From contig NZ_JAGYKG010000003.1 of NCBI RefSeq assembly GCF_018401815.1, positions 186,001 to 250,000 on the forward strand: a stretch of DNA of 64,000 bases, in the 5' to 3' direction. Source of the stretch: Nonlabens sp. Lineage in GTDB: Bacteria; Bacteroidota; Bacteroidia; Flavobacteriales; Flavobacteriaceae. The position numbers were made by a program, and so were the translations under genes. The notes under the pieces were generated by a model. The model ran no database searches, had not been told where the DNA came from, and saw only the letters and a program-made list of their open reading frames with translations. This document shows, one piece after another, positions 7,415 to 15,001 of the stretch (the first letter of the stretch is position 1; each line of letters starts with the position of its first letter).

Positions 7415-7834
7415 GTGAAAGAAGTGATCCAATTTAAAGACATGAATACACCGCGCTACAAGATGGTACTTGTGCTGGCAATTCTTATGTTACTAATGGC
7501 ATCATGTTTCTTTTTCATCAACTTAAAAATTTACAGTTCGATCGCTGCCCTCGCGGCAGTAACATTATTTTATTTTAATAGTTATGAAGGGTTTTCAACG
7601 CGTAACTCTGCTTCTTACAGTCGCAATTCAATAACTGTTAAATTAGTAGGTAGAAAAACTTTTGGTTTCCGTTTTAAAGAATTAGAAAAACTTGACCTTT
7701 CAGGTAAAGGTCTTTACATAAAATCCAAGGGAATGGAGGCGATTACACTTTCGCGAAAGCGCTATGAAGACAATTCCTTAACCCAATTACATTATATTTT
7801 ACAAGAAAAAAGCACATCCAATGAGCGACGATAA
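7415..7834 (+). CDS. Small membrane protein of unknown function upstream of ettA
   Basis: A 139-residue protein beginning at a GTG directly after the previous stop codon; an ATG at 7442 is an alternative start. Two hydrophobic segments at about 19-35 and 38-54 are followed by a soluble region of about 80 residues with alternating beta-type pattern (NSITVKLVGRKTFGFRF, then LDLSGKGLYIKS), which may be a small PH-like domain. It overlaps the ettA start by 14 bases, so the three genes form one operon. A near-palindrome copy at 7748-7760 encodes TLSRKR. Confidence 0.7.
   Translation: MKEVIQFKDMNTPRYKMVLVLAILMLLMASCFFFINLKIYSSIAALAAVTLFYFNSYEGFSTRNSASYSRNSITVKLVGRKTFGFRFKELEKLDLSGKGLYIKSKGMEAITLSRKRYEDNSLTQLHYILQEKSTSNERR
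7748..7760. repeat. CTTTCGCGAAAG palindrome core, copy 3
   Basis: The 12-bp core is intact; the left flanking base is A rather than G. It is inside the small membrane protein gene. Confidence 0.85.
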
Positions 7835-9512
7835 GCAAGTTATTTTTTCCATGTCAGGTCTTTCAAAGACGTATCAAAGTACAGGAAAACAAGTATTAAA
7901 AAATATTCATCTTAGTTTTTTCTACGGTGCAAAAATTGGTATTCTAGGTCTTAACGGTTCTGGTAAATCTACTTTGATGAAAATCATTGCAGGGACTGAA
8001 AAGAACTATCAAGGAGATATCAACTTTTTACCTGGTTACCATGTAGGTTATCTGGAGCAAGAGCCAGAGCTGGATGAGACAAAGACTGTTATGGAAATTG
8101 TACGCGAAGGTGTAGCAGAAACCGTAGCCGTTCTTGATGAATACAATAAAATCAACGACGATTTTGGTCTAGAAGAAGTATACTCAGATGCCGATAGGAT
8201 GGAGAAGTTGATGAATCGTCAAGCGGTTCTTCAAGATAAAATCGATGCTTTAAATGCTTGGGAGCTGGATACCAAACTAGAAATAGCAATGGACGCCTTA
8301 CGCACGCCGCCTGGGGAAGCTGAGATCAAGAACCTCTCTGGTGGAGAACGTCGTCGTGTAGCGCTTTGTAGACTGTTATTACAGCAGCCAGAAATACTGT
8401 TGTTAGATGAACCAACCAACCACCTGGATGCAGAGTCTGTATTATGGCTAGAACAACATCTTGCTCAATATAAAGGAACAGTCATCGCTGTAACTCACGA
8501 TAGGTACTTTTTAGATAATGTTGCAGGATGGATCTTAGAATTGGATCGAGGTGAAGGAATTCCATGGAAAGGGAATTATTCCAGTTGGTTAGAGCAAAAA
8601 GGAAACCGTCTAGCAAAAGAAGAAAAAACAGAATCTAAAAGACAGAAAACTCTTCAACGAGAGCTGGATTGGGTACGTCAGGGAGCAAAAGGTAGACAGA
8701 CCAAACAGAAAGCGCGTTTAAATAATTACGACAAGCTTTTAAATGAAGATCAAAAAGCTAAAGAAGAAAAGCTGGAAATCTATATTCCTAACGGTCCACG
8801 TCTGGGAACTAATGTGATTGAAGCTAATGGAGTGAGCAAGGCATTTGGAGATAAGCTGCTTTATGAAAATTTAAATTTTGTATTGCCTCAAAACGGAATT
8901 GTTGGGATTATAGGTCCTAACGGTGCTGGTAAAACCACCATCTTTAAAATGATCATGGATCAAGAAAAGCCGGATAAAGGTTCTTTTACGGTAGGAGAAA
9001 CGGTACAGCTGGCTTATGTAGACCAAGATCATTCTAATATAGATCCAGAGAAGTCCATCTGGGAGAACTTTGCAGACAGTCAGGACATGATTATGATGGG
9101 AGGGAAAATGGTAAATTCAAGGGCCTATCTAAGTCGTTTTAATTTTTCAGGTAGTGAACAAAATAAAAAGGTATCGGCACTTTCTGGTGGAGAGCGCAAC
9201 CGTTTGCACCTTGCTATGACACTTAAAGAAGAAGGAAACGTATTACTATTAGATGAGCCAACTAATGATCTTGACGTCAATACTCTACGGGCATTAGAAG
9301 AAGGGCTGGATAATTTTGCAGGTTGTGCCGTGATTATCTCGCACGACAGGTGGTTTTTAGATAGAGTTTGTACGCATATTATCGCTTTTGAAGGGGATTC
9401 TCAAATCTATTCTTTTGAAGGTAGTTTTACAGAATATGAAGAAAACAAAAGAAAACGACTAGGTGATCATGCTCCTAAGAGAATACGTTATAAGAAATTG
9501 ACGAGAGACTAG
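7821..9512 (+). CDS. ettA: Energy-dependent translational throttle protein EttA (ABC-F)
   Basis: A 563-residue soluble ATPase with two ABC cassettes. The first has Walker A GLNGSGKST near residue 48 and the signature [12 protein letters not shown] near 172; the second has GPNGAGKTT near 373 and LSGGERNRLHLA near 455. Between them is the linker typical of ABC-F proteins, rich in Lys, Glu and Arg. Length and both cassettes match EttA, which binds the ribosomal E site and restrains initiation when ATP is low. It is the last gene of the CAL67264 operon and is followed by a good terminator. Confidence 0.93.
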   Translation: MSDDKQVIFSMSGLSKTYQSTGKQVLKNIHLSFFYGAKIGILGLNGSGKSTLMKIIAGTEKNYQGDINFLPGYHVGYLEQEPELDETKTVMEIVREGVAETVAVLDEYNKINDDFGLEEVYSDADRMEKLMNRQAVLQDKIDALNAWELDTKLEIAMDALRTPPGEAEIKNLSGGERRRVALCRLLLQQPEILLLDEPTNHLDAESVLWLEQHLAQYKGTVIAVTHDRYFLDNVAGWILELDRGEGIPWKGNYSSWLEQKGNRLAKEEKTESKRQKTLQRELDWVRQGAKGRQTKQKARLNNYDKLLNEDQKAKEEKLEIYIPNGPRLGTNVIEANGVSKAFGDKLLYENLNFVLPQNGIVGIIGPNGAGKTTIFKMIMDQEKPDKGSFTVGETVQLAYVDQDHSNIDPEKSIWENFADSQDMIMMGGKMVNSRAYLSRFNFSGSEQNKKVSALSGGERNRLHLAMTLKEEGNVLLLDEPTNDLDVNTLRALEEGLDNFAGCAVIISHDRWFLDRVCTHIIAFEGDSQIYSFEGSFTEYEENKRKRLGDHAPKRIRYKKLTRD

Positions 9513-9535
9513 AAAACAACTTTTTCTACTCATAC

Positions 9536-9569
9536 AATCCCAAAGGTTTCAAAATCTTTGGGATTTTTT
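9536..9569 (+). terminator. Intrinsic terminator after ettA
   Basis: Ten-base arms AATCCCAAAG and CTTTGGGATT around a short A/T-rich loop, followed directly by T residues. Confidence 0.85.
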
Positions 9570-9661
9570 AATGCCGTTATCTCAGAAAAGAATCTCAGGG
9601 ATAGGCTAGTGGTATCGAGATATTTATTTAAAAAGGAACTTTTGAGTTTTAAAAACAAAAC

Positions 9662-10486
9662 CTACTTTATGATCCATTCTTCCTTGTAAAGCAATGCCTT
9701 AGTAAAATGACCATAAATTAACGGGAATGCTGTTTTAAACTCCACATTTGATTCAAAATAGTATTCTGAAAGCACCGCCATAAATTCGTATTGGTTGGTA
9801 AAGGCGTAATTTCTAAAGAATTGTGTTTGATCTAGCTTGTTGCGCACTTCTGGTTTCATTAATTCCCTTAGAATTTTATTGGTGTATTTTTTGAATCTTA
9901 CCGCATCAATATCATTACTGCGGTCACTTTCAAAATGCATCACATGGGTAAATTCATGAAGGCCCAGGTGAATATTATCATTTGTTATATCCATTCCTTC
10001 TCTAAAATCATTCCAAGAGATGGCCAATACTTTAGCGAGTGGGTTAAATTCGCCTTTATGCAAAGCTTCATTTGTAGGGCTCATAAAAGCCTCTGGGAAT
10101 AATAAAATCGTATGCAGCATAGGGTACAAATAGTTGCGGCGTCCAAAACTCAATTGGCAACCAACACAAGATATCAATACCATTTGATCGTCAGTAACAC
10201 CACCTTGATACCTGTTTTTAAAGTCTTTATCGGCAATAAAGGCAGCTACTCGATGTTCAAACTGCTTTTTATTTTTAACAGTAAGGTGCTGGTAAAAGGG
10301 GTACGTTTCAAGAACTTGTTTTCGCGGAAGCGATAACCTGCGATAACTTAAGGCTTGTCGGTACCATAAAAAATCACGTTTTCTTTGAAGACCGCGCAAT
10401 ATGAGGTGGGTAAAAATAGATAAAAACCCAAACCCTACTGCGCCAAAGGCATAAGGTGCCATCCATTGGGCTTTGTTCTCCAGCAA
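9662..10486 (-). CDS. MtfA-like M90 zinc peptidase
   Basis: A 274-residue protein with one N-terminal membrane segment (about 10-30) and a zinc peptidase domain. HEFTH at 177-181 in LGLHEFTHVMHFE is the catalytic motif, and the region VLISCVGCQLSFGRRNYL near 103-120 resembles the conserved core of Mlc titration factor A. E. coli MtfA binds the repressor Mlc and has aminopeptidase activity; the membrane-anchored form is common in Bacteroidota. The Mlc link is not shown here. It lies 16 bases after a Bax-inhibitor-like gene on the same strand, so they may be co-transcribed. A decayed palindrome copy is at about 10318-10331. Confidence 0.82.
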   Translation of the reverse strand: MLENKAQWMAPYAFGAVGFGFLSIFTHLILRGLQRKRDFLWYRQALSYRRLSLPRKQVLETYPFYQHLTVKNKKQFEHRVAAFIADKDFKNRYQGGVTDDQMVLISCVGCQLSFGRRNYLYPMLHTILLFPEAFMSPTNEALHKGEFNPLAKVLAISWNDFREGMDITNDNIHLGLHEFTHVMHFESDRSNDIDAVRFKKYTNKILRELMKPEVRNKLDQTQFFRNYAFTNQYEFMAVLSEYYFESNVEFKTAFPLIYGHFTKALLYKEEWIIK

Positions 10487-10502
10487 TATGAAAGTGAGCG
10501 TA

Positions 10503-11231
10503 TTAATCGCGAGACATGAATATGCTTAAAACATACCAGAATAAAAGCATTAAAGAGGAAAATAAACCTAGAGCAGCTCCTACATATTGATCGGTATGGT
10601 AGTGATGTACTAAGTTTGAAGTTTGATATAAAATAGCTCCTGCTGCTAGAACGACCATAACACCACTAAATAAAAGTCCCAAGTCAAAACCGAAAATCAT
10701 TCCTGCGATGATAACTCCTATTGCAATTATAAAGCCTACCGCAAGGATGCTTTTGAGAAAAGAAAAATCTTTTTTAGTGATTAAAACTACTGCGCTTAAG
10801 GCGGTAAATAATGATAAGGTGACCGTAGCGGCTTGACTTAATAAACTACTTTCTTCACCAGCCATTACTTGATATTGTAAGGCTATAGCAATAAGGGGAA
10901 GGAAGATCACAGCTTCAGCGACTACAAAAAGGAGTAATCCCATATACTGCTGGTTGCGATCATGAGATTTGTGAGCCATTTTTTCGGCATAAGAAGTGGC
11001 CATCATAAAAGCTCCAAGAACTAACAACCAGGTCCAGCCTTGGGTCAAACTAAACATAAAGGTGACTAATGATTCTACCTGCAGTAAAAGTGTTTCTACT
11101 ACTATAAATAAAAGTACCGCTAGAGCAACATGTAAGTAAGTCTTTTTATAAAAAACAGCCCTCGTCTCATCGTCTACTATAGAAAGTGCCTGAAAAGGGC
11201 TATCGTGTCTTAAGAAATCAGTTTGTTTCAT
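10503..11231 (-). CDS. Bax inhibitor-1 (BI-1)/YccA-like seven-helix membrane protein
   Basis: A 242-residue integral membrane protein with about seven hydrophobic segments between residues 32 and 240. The last segments (GLFSSLMLLFWYVLSIF) and the overall organisation fit the BI-1/YccA/TMBIM superfamily, whose members act as pH-sensitive calcium channels or modulate FtsH. The sequence is more divergent than typical YccA, so the family call is moderate. It is upstream of the M90 peptidase gene with a 16-base gap. Confidence 0.65.
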   Translation of the reverse strand: MKQTDFLRHDSPFQALSIVDDETRAVFYKKTYLHVALAVLLFIVVETLLLQVESLVTFMFSLTQGWTWLLVLGAFMMATSYAEKMAHKSHDRNQQYMGLLLFVVAEAVIFLPLIAIALQYQVMAGEESSLLSQAATVTLSLFTALSAVVLITKKDFSFLKSILAVGFIIAIGVIIAGMIFGFDLGLLFSGVMVVLAAGAILYQTSNLVHHYHTDQYVGAALGLFSSLMLLFWYVLSIFMSRD

Positions 11232-11348
11232 AATTTAAAAATTAAAGAGTAAATATAATTATTATGTACCTTTCTTAACGTTAAGGAAAGATTTAAATTA
11301 TTTTAAAAAGGATGAAACTTTTCTGTTTTTTTTCAGTCTTATAAAAGC

Positions 11349-11906
11349 ATGAGTACAACACCAGATAAAGAACTTATTTCTTTAATCCTTAATAAGGCTA
11401 CGACCAACCAGGGTTTCAGATCACTGGTAGGGCAATACCAAGAACAACTTTACTGGCAAATTAGAAAAATGGTTATCGTTCATGATGATGCCGATGATGT
11501 ATTGCAAAACGTTTTTATCAAAATATTTAAAGGAGTGAAAAACTTTAAAGGTGATAGTAAATTGTCTACATGGATGTTTAGAATTGCCTATAATGAGAGT
11601 ATTACCTTTCTTAACAAAAAAGGAAAAAGGCTACAACTATCCTCGCAAGAATTACACAATCATTTAATTGAGAGTTTAGAAGCTGATGTGTATTTTACCA
11701 GTGATGAGATACAGTTAGCTCTGAAAAAAGCTTTAGCCCAATTACCAGAAAGACAGCGAGAGGTTTTTAACCTCAGATATTACGACAATCTTCCATTTAA
11801 GATCATTGCAGAATTATTAGATTTGAGTCAAGGAGCTATAAAAAGCACCTATCACATAGCAGCAAAAAAGGTAGAACGTTTTATTAAGGAAGAATCAACT
11901 AAGTGA
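11349..11906 (+). CDS. ECF-type RNA polymerase sigma factor
   Basis: A 185-residue sigma factor. Region 2 covers about residues 22-92 (DDADDVLQNVFIKIFKGVKNF, then KLSTWMFRIAYNESI), and region 4 about 125-178 (LAQLPERQREVFNLRYYDNLPF). It has the length and two-domain layout of ECF sigma factors of the RpoE group. The next gene, 21 bases later, encodes a one-helix membrane protein that looks like its anti-sigma factor, followed by a Spy-like periplasmic protein. This three-gene arrangement is typical for envelope-stress sigma operons in flavobacteria. Confidence 0.92.
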   Translation: MSTTPDKELISLILNKATTNQGFRSLVGQYQEQLYWQIRKMVIVHDDADDVLQNVFIKIFKGVKNFKGDSKLSTWMFRIAYNESITFLNKKGKRLQLSSQELHNHLIESLEADVYFTSDEIQLALKKALAQLPERQREVFNLRYYDNLPFKIIAELLDLSQGAIKSTYHIAAKKVERFIKEESTK

Positions 11907-11927
11907 TGGTATAAGAGTCATAACAAT

Positions 11928-12434
11928 ATGAAAAAGAATAGCATACATAACCAAGCAGGTTTTAAAGTTCCCGATGATTATTTTGAGCAACTGACTGATC
12001 GTGTATTGAAAAACACTCCTGAGCAACATTCAGAAAATCACGCGGGCTTCCTAATACCAGAAGATTACCTAATGTCTCTAGAGCACCAAATAATGAAGAG
12101 CATAGAGCAGTCAACAGAAGTGATCCCTTTGCAAGTTTCTAAGACCAAACAATGGCGGTATACAGTCCTAGCAATGGCAGCTTTATTCATAGGTTTTATA
12201 ACTATTAATGGATTAGTTACCCAAGACAAGCTTACTTTTGCAGATTTAGAAGACCAAGAAATTACAGACTTTTTAGTAAATGCTGATTTTATGCATGATG
12301 AGGAGTCTGTAGCATTACTTTTTGCAGATAATACTATTTTGAGTGAAATAGAAATGGAAGAGCATATAACCGATAAGGAGCTTTTTGAATTCCTCATGGA
12401 AGACGCTTCTTTGAATCAAATAATCATAGAATGA
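11928..12434 (+). CDS. Putative membrane anti-sigma factor with duplicated N-terminal motif
   Basis: A 168-residue protein with a cytosolic N-terminus (1-78), one membrane segment (about 79-97) and an acidic extracytoplasmic tail. The N-terminus has two copies of the same motif: AGFKVPDDYFEQL at 10-22 and AGFLIPEDYLMSL at 39-51, about 29 residues apart. No zinc-binding HxxxCxxC motif is present, so it is not a ZAS-type anti-sigma. Its position directly after the sigma gene and its topology support an anti-sigma role; this is inference. The end overlaps the next gene by four bases. Confidence 0.7.
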   Translation: MKKNSIHNQAGFKVPDDYFEQLTDRVLKNTPEQHSENHAGFLIPEDYLMSLEHQIMKSIEQSTEVIPLQVSKTKQWRYTVLAMAALFIGFITINGLVTQDKLTFADLEDQEITDFLVNADFMHDEESVALLFADNTILSEIEMEEHITDKELFEFLMEDASLNQIIIE

Positions 12435-12904
12435 ACAATATCTATATCATCTTACTTACCATATGCTGCTCCCTAGGCATGAATGCGCAAAATTCAGATC
12501 ATTTAGATCATCAGGATCGTAAAAAAGAGATGAGAGATCGAATCAAAGCTCTTTCCATTGCTCATATAACTAAAGAGTTAGATCTTACTACCAAAGAAGC
12601 AGAGAAATTTTGGCCTCTATACAATCAGGTGAAAGACGAGCGGAATAGACTAGAGAGCAATAAGAAAAGTCTAATTAACAAGCTGGAAACAGAATTTGAG
12701 ACGATGAGTGAGAGTCGGGCCCTCTCTTATGTGGATCAAATGGTCGCACTAGATCAAAAAATTGTAGCTACCAATCTAGATTATAATCACGAAGAAATAA
12801 TTAAAGTAATAGGTGCAAAGCGATTTCTTAAATTAAAAAAAGCCGAATTAGACTTTAGGCGTAACATGATTAATGAGTACAGAGACCGCAACCGGAGAAA
12901 TTAG
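12431..12904 (+). CDS. Exported Spy/CpxP-like protein of the sigma operon
   Basis: A 157-residue protein with a signal peptide (cleavage after GMNA near residue 19) and a charged helical body. The segment HITKELDLTTKEAEKFWPLYNQV at about 40-62 has the LTxxQ-like pattern of Spy/CpxP periplasmic sensors, followed by a long helical region with many Glu, Lys and Arg. The start overlaps the previous stop (ATGA), so it is co-translated with the anti-sigma candidate. Inference: a periplasmic sensor or chaperone controlled by the ECF sigma factor. Flavobacterial proteins of this form are often annotated only as sensor of ECF-type sigma factor. Confidence 0.7.
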   Translation: MNNIYIILLTICCSLGMNAQNSDHLDHQDRKKEMRDRIKALSIAHITKELDLTTKEAEKFWPLYNQVKDERNRLESNKKSLINKLETEFETMSESRALSYVDQMVALDQKIVATNLDYNHEEIIKVIGAKRFLKLKKAELDFRRNMINEYRDRNRRN

Positions 12905-13025
12905 CTAGGTTGGAAAAAAATATGCCTTTTACCTTTTTGTTATTTCAGATTTTTTTTATTTTTTTTCTATTCCGACTTTGTTTAAAAACTACAAGTACCT
13001 ATTTTTATACCATAAAATTAATATC

Positions 13026-13364
13026 ATGAAAAGAATTTTGTTTGTCTTTTGTATCGTGCTTTTTGCGAGTTGTAAACCCACTACTTCCGAAACTACAGAA
13101 ACTTCTGGAGATCCTATAACCAGTAGTGATATGTATAAAAAGTATGTGATCGCATACAATGATTATGCATCATGCAAAATGGAGCGGCCACAGTTGACTA
13201 CAGATTTTATGGATCAAAAAATTACTTCAGAAGAATTTGCTGCTGCCTTAGAGCGCAATAATAAAACCTGTAATATCAAAAAGGAAATTTTTAATAAGTA
13301 CTATCAATTATTAGAAGCCGAATTTGATAAAGCTGCAGTTGCTCATAAAATTATGGAAGAATAG
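13026..13364 (+). CDS. Small lipoprotein of unknown function
   Basis: A 112-residue protein with a lipoprotein signal peptide: FVFCIVLFASC with the lipidation Cys at residue 16. I chose the ATG at 13026 because it gives a proper signal peptide; the frame is open upstream to 12978. The mature part is acidic, Ser/Thr-rich at its start, then helical with two further Cys. No domain recognised. It stands alone after the sigma operon with a 121-base gap and may or may not belong to it. Confidence 0.7.
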   Translation: MKRILFVFCIVLFASCKPTTSETTETSGDPITSSDMYKKYVIAYNDYASCKMERPQLTTDFMDQKITSEEFAAALERNNKTCNIKKEIFNKYYQLLEAEFDKAAVAHKIMEE

Positions 13365-13732
13365 GGAAAACAACCTACCAATTTCCATTTTTTACAAGAG
13401 CCTTTCTGGTGTATTAGTGCCAGTCCTTTCAAATGCTGTTTTCCGATATTTTTCCATTTAGCGCATTTTTTGTAAGCGTTAGGGTATTACGTTGCTGAAT
13501 ATCGCTCGTTGTTTTCAAAATATTAGAGGAGTCTGTATGGATTTGGTAAAAAAAAGTATTGGAATACTAAGCGTTTTTGGTTTCCGAATGTGTTGTAAGT
13601 ATTGTTGTACAGGAGGTGATTTTAAATCAGAATCCTTTGGTAGCGCCCAGGTAGTTAGTTACATCCCTCAGTAATGAAAGATCTTAACCAATATAACTAG
13701 GAGCGCTTACAACCTATTTAAAATGTTTTTAT
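13365..13732. other. Mostly non-coding gap between convergent genes
   Basis: About 370 bases between the lipoprotein gene and the GSCFA gene. I see no terminator or RNA motif. The only coding candidate is a 45-codon Cys-rich frame at 13537-13674, listed separately. Confidence 0.4.
13537..13674 (+). CDS. Doubtful 45-residue Cys-rich small ORF
   Basis: The frame starts MDLVKKSIGILSVFG and contains CCKYCC near residues 19-24. A purine-rich TTAGAGGAG sequence lies just upstream of the ATG. There is no promoter element, no neighbour on the same strand and no family that I recognise, so it may be a chance frame. Confidence 0.2.
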   Translation: MDLVKKSIGILSVFGFRMCCKYCCTGGDFKSESFGSAQVVSYIPQ

Positions 13733-14650
13733 TTAAAGGTTAATTAGAGGGTATTGAGTACGTATCTGTTCTCTCATTTTCGCTAAGTGTTGTTCGTGTA
13801 ATTCGAGATCGGTTGATTTATGATGCGACAGTTTTCTATACTTTTCTACCGCTTGTTGTTGAGGTAAGGTGTTGGTATTAATGGCGCTTTCGCGAAAGCG
13901 AATCCAAATAAAATCAATACCTAAATCATTGAGATGTACCATATCACGAGCGTAGAATCTATAATCCCTCAATTCATCCATTGCGATTTCATAAGCAGGG
14001 AAATAATGGGCATTAGTGCGCTCTACATGTAATTGAATAGCTTCATGTAACCTGGCTTTACTGCGTTGATTTTCAACAAATCCATCTTTTATATGACGTA
14101 CCGGTGATAGGGTATAGGTGATGTTGATTTCTTTATTCCAGTTGGTGACTAATTCATAGATGCGTTTTAAATCATCATGCATGCCATCGATAGGAAGCAA
14201 TTCTTTTCTGAATAATTCCTGAGGTTGTTTGTGACAGTTGGCAACGATCATATCTTTCTCTACATACCTATAAACCCAAGAAGTTCCTAAGGTGATGAAT
14301 AAATGAGTAGCTTCTTTTAAGGATTCTCTTAAGTGCTGTAAAGCAGTATTGAGGTTACTTATTAACTTTTTAGGATCAGAAGAATTTAAATCAGAATGTA
14401 CCAGATAGGAAAAATGATCGGTACCATCTGCTGCAGTAAAAGCTTGATTATTAATGGCGCGTTCCACAAGAATTCTCAGACTAGTAGAATTAAATACAAT
14501 CCCAAATGGGTTTACCGTGACATCAAAGCCAAAGTAAGCCAATTTAGAACCTATGTTTTCTGTAAAACAGCTTCCTAGTAAAACCACTTTCGAATGTTGA
14601 TCTATAAGAACAGGCAAATTAGAACTGGGTACTGTTGTGGTAAGTTTCAT
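13733..14650 (-). CDS. GSCFA domain protein
   Basis: A 305-residue protein with the family signature LLGSCFTENIG at about residues 24-34, from which the GSCFA family is named, and the typical follow-up sequences (FGIVFNSTSL, FITLGTSWVY). The fold is of the SGNH hydrolase type, with the GSC motif in the position of the catalytic Ser block, and the YARDMVHLNDLG segment near 228-239 carrying the late His. Substrate unknown. It is single, with a TAnnTTTG promoter element 23 bases upstream of its start. Palindrome copy at 13886-13899 encodes RFRES. Confidence 0.88.
   Translation of the reverse strand: MKLTTTVPSSNLPVLIDQHSKVVLLGSCFTENIGSKLAYFGFDVTVNPFGIVFNSTSLRILVERAINNQAFTAADGTDHFSYLVHSDLNSSDPKKLISNLNTALQHLRESLKEATHLFITLGTSWVYRYVEKDMIVANCHKQPQELFRKELLPIDGMHDDLKRIYELVTNWNKEINITYTLSPVRHIKDGFVENQRSKARLHEAIQLHVERTNAHYFPAYEIAMDELRDYRFYARDMVHLNDLGIDFIWIRFRESAINTNTLPQQQAVEKYRKLSHHKSTDLELHEQHLAKMREQIRTQYPLINL
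13886..13899. repeat. GCTTTCGCGAAAGC palindrome, copy 4
   Basis: Perfect copy inside the GSCFA gene; extends to the 16-bp form at 13885-13900. Confidence 0.9.
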
Positions 14651-14672
14651 CTCAGGTACTAATGTTTGGTTA

Positions 14673-14680
14673 CAAAGGTA
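14673..14680 (-). promoter_or_regulatory. TAnnTTTG promoter element of the GSCFA gene
   Basis: The minus strand reads TACCTTTG 23 bases before the start codon. Confidence 0.5.
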
Positions 14681-14689
14681 CGACCTTGC

Positions 14690-15001
14690 TGTTATACATA
14701 AAAAAGCACAAGCTATACAAAACAGTACTCCAATTAGAATGCTACCAAATGTGTACAGGCGCTATCTAATTTATAGCTTTTAGCTATTTTAAATACGGCT
14801 ACCATATAAAATTAAGATCCACTATAAATCGTTTAACTGCTTATTACGGTTGGTAGAACGCATATTTTTCGGCATCTGTTATTGTTTGGTAAACAGCTGA
14901 ACTAAAGAGGCCTATATAAAAATTATTATCGCATTAACTTTACGATCATTTATTTTTAATTTGGCAAGTGTGGAGGTGTTTTAAAACAGCTATATTCTCC
15001 A
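14690..15001. other. Intergenic region, no gene seen
   Basis: About 310 bases between the start of the GSCFA gene and the end of alaS. It is AT-rich and I find no long frame or clear stem-loop in it. Confidence 0.4.

Noticed and set aside
10315..10331. TTTTCGCGGAAGCG as a further palindrome copy
   Set aside because: It has two mismatches to the core, so I treat it as a possible decayed copy and do not count it.
12978..13025. Longer N-terminus for the small lipoprotein at 13026
   Set aside because: The upstream extension would bury the lipoprotein signal sequence inside the protein.
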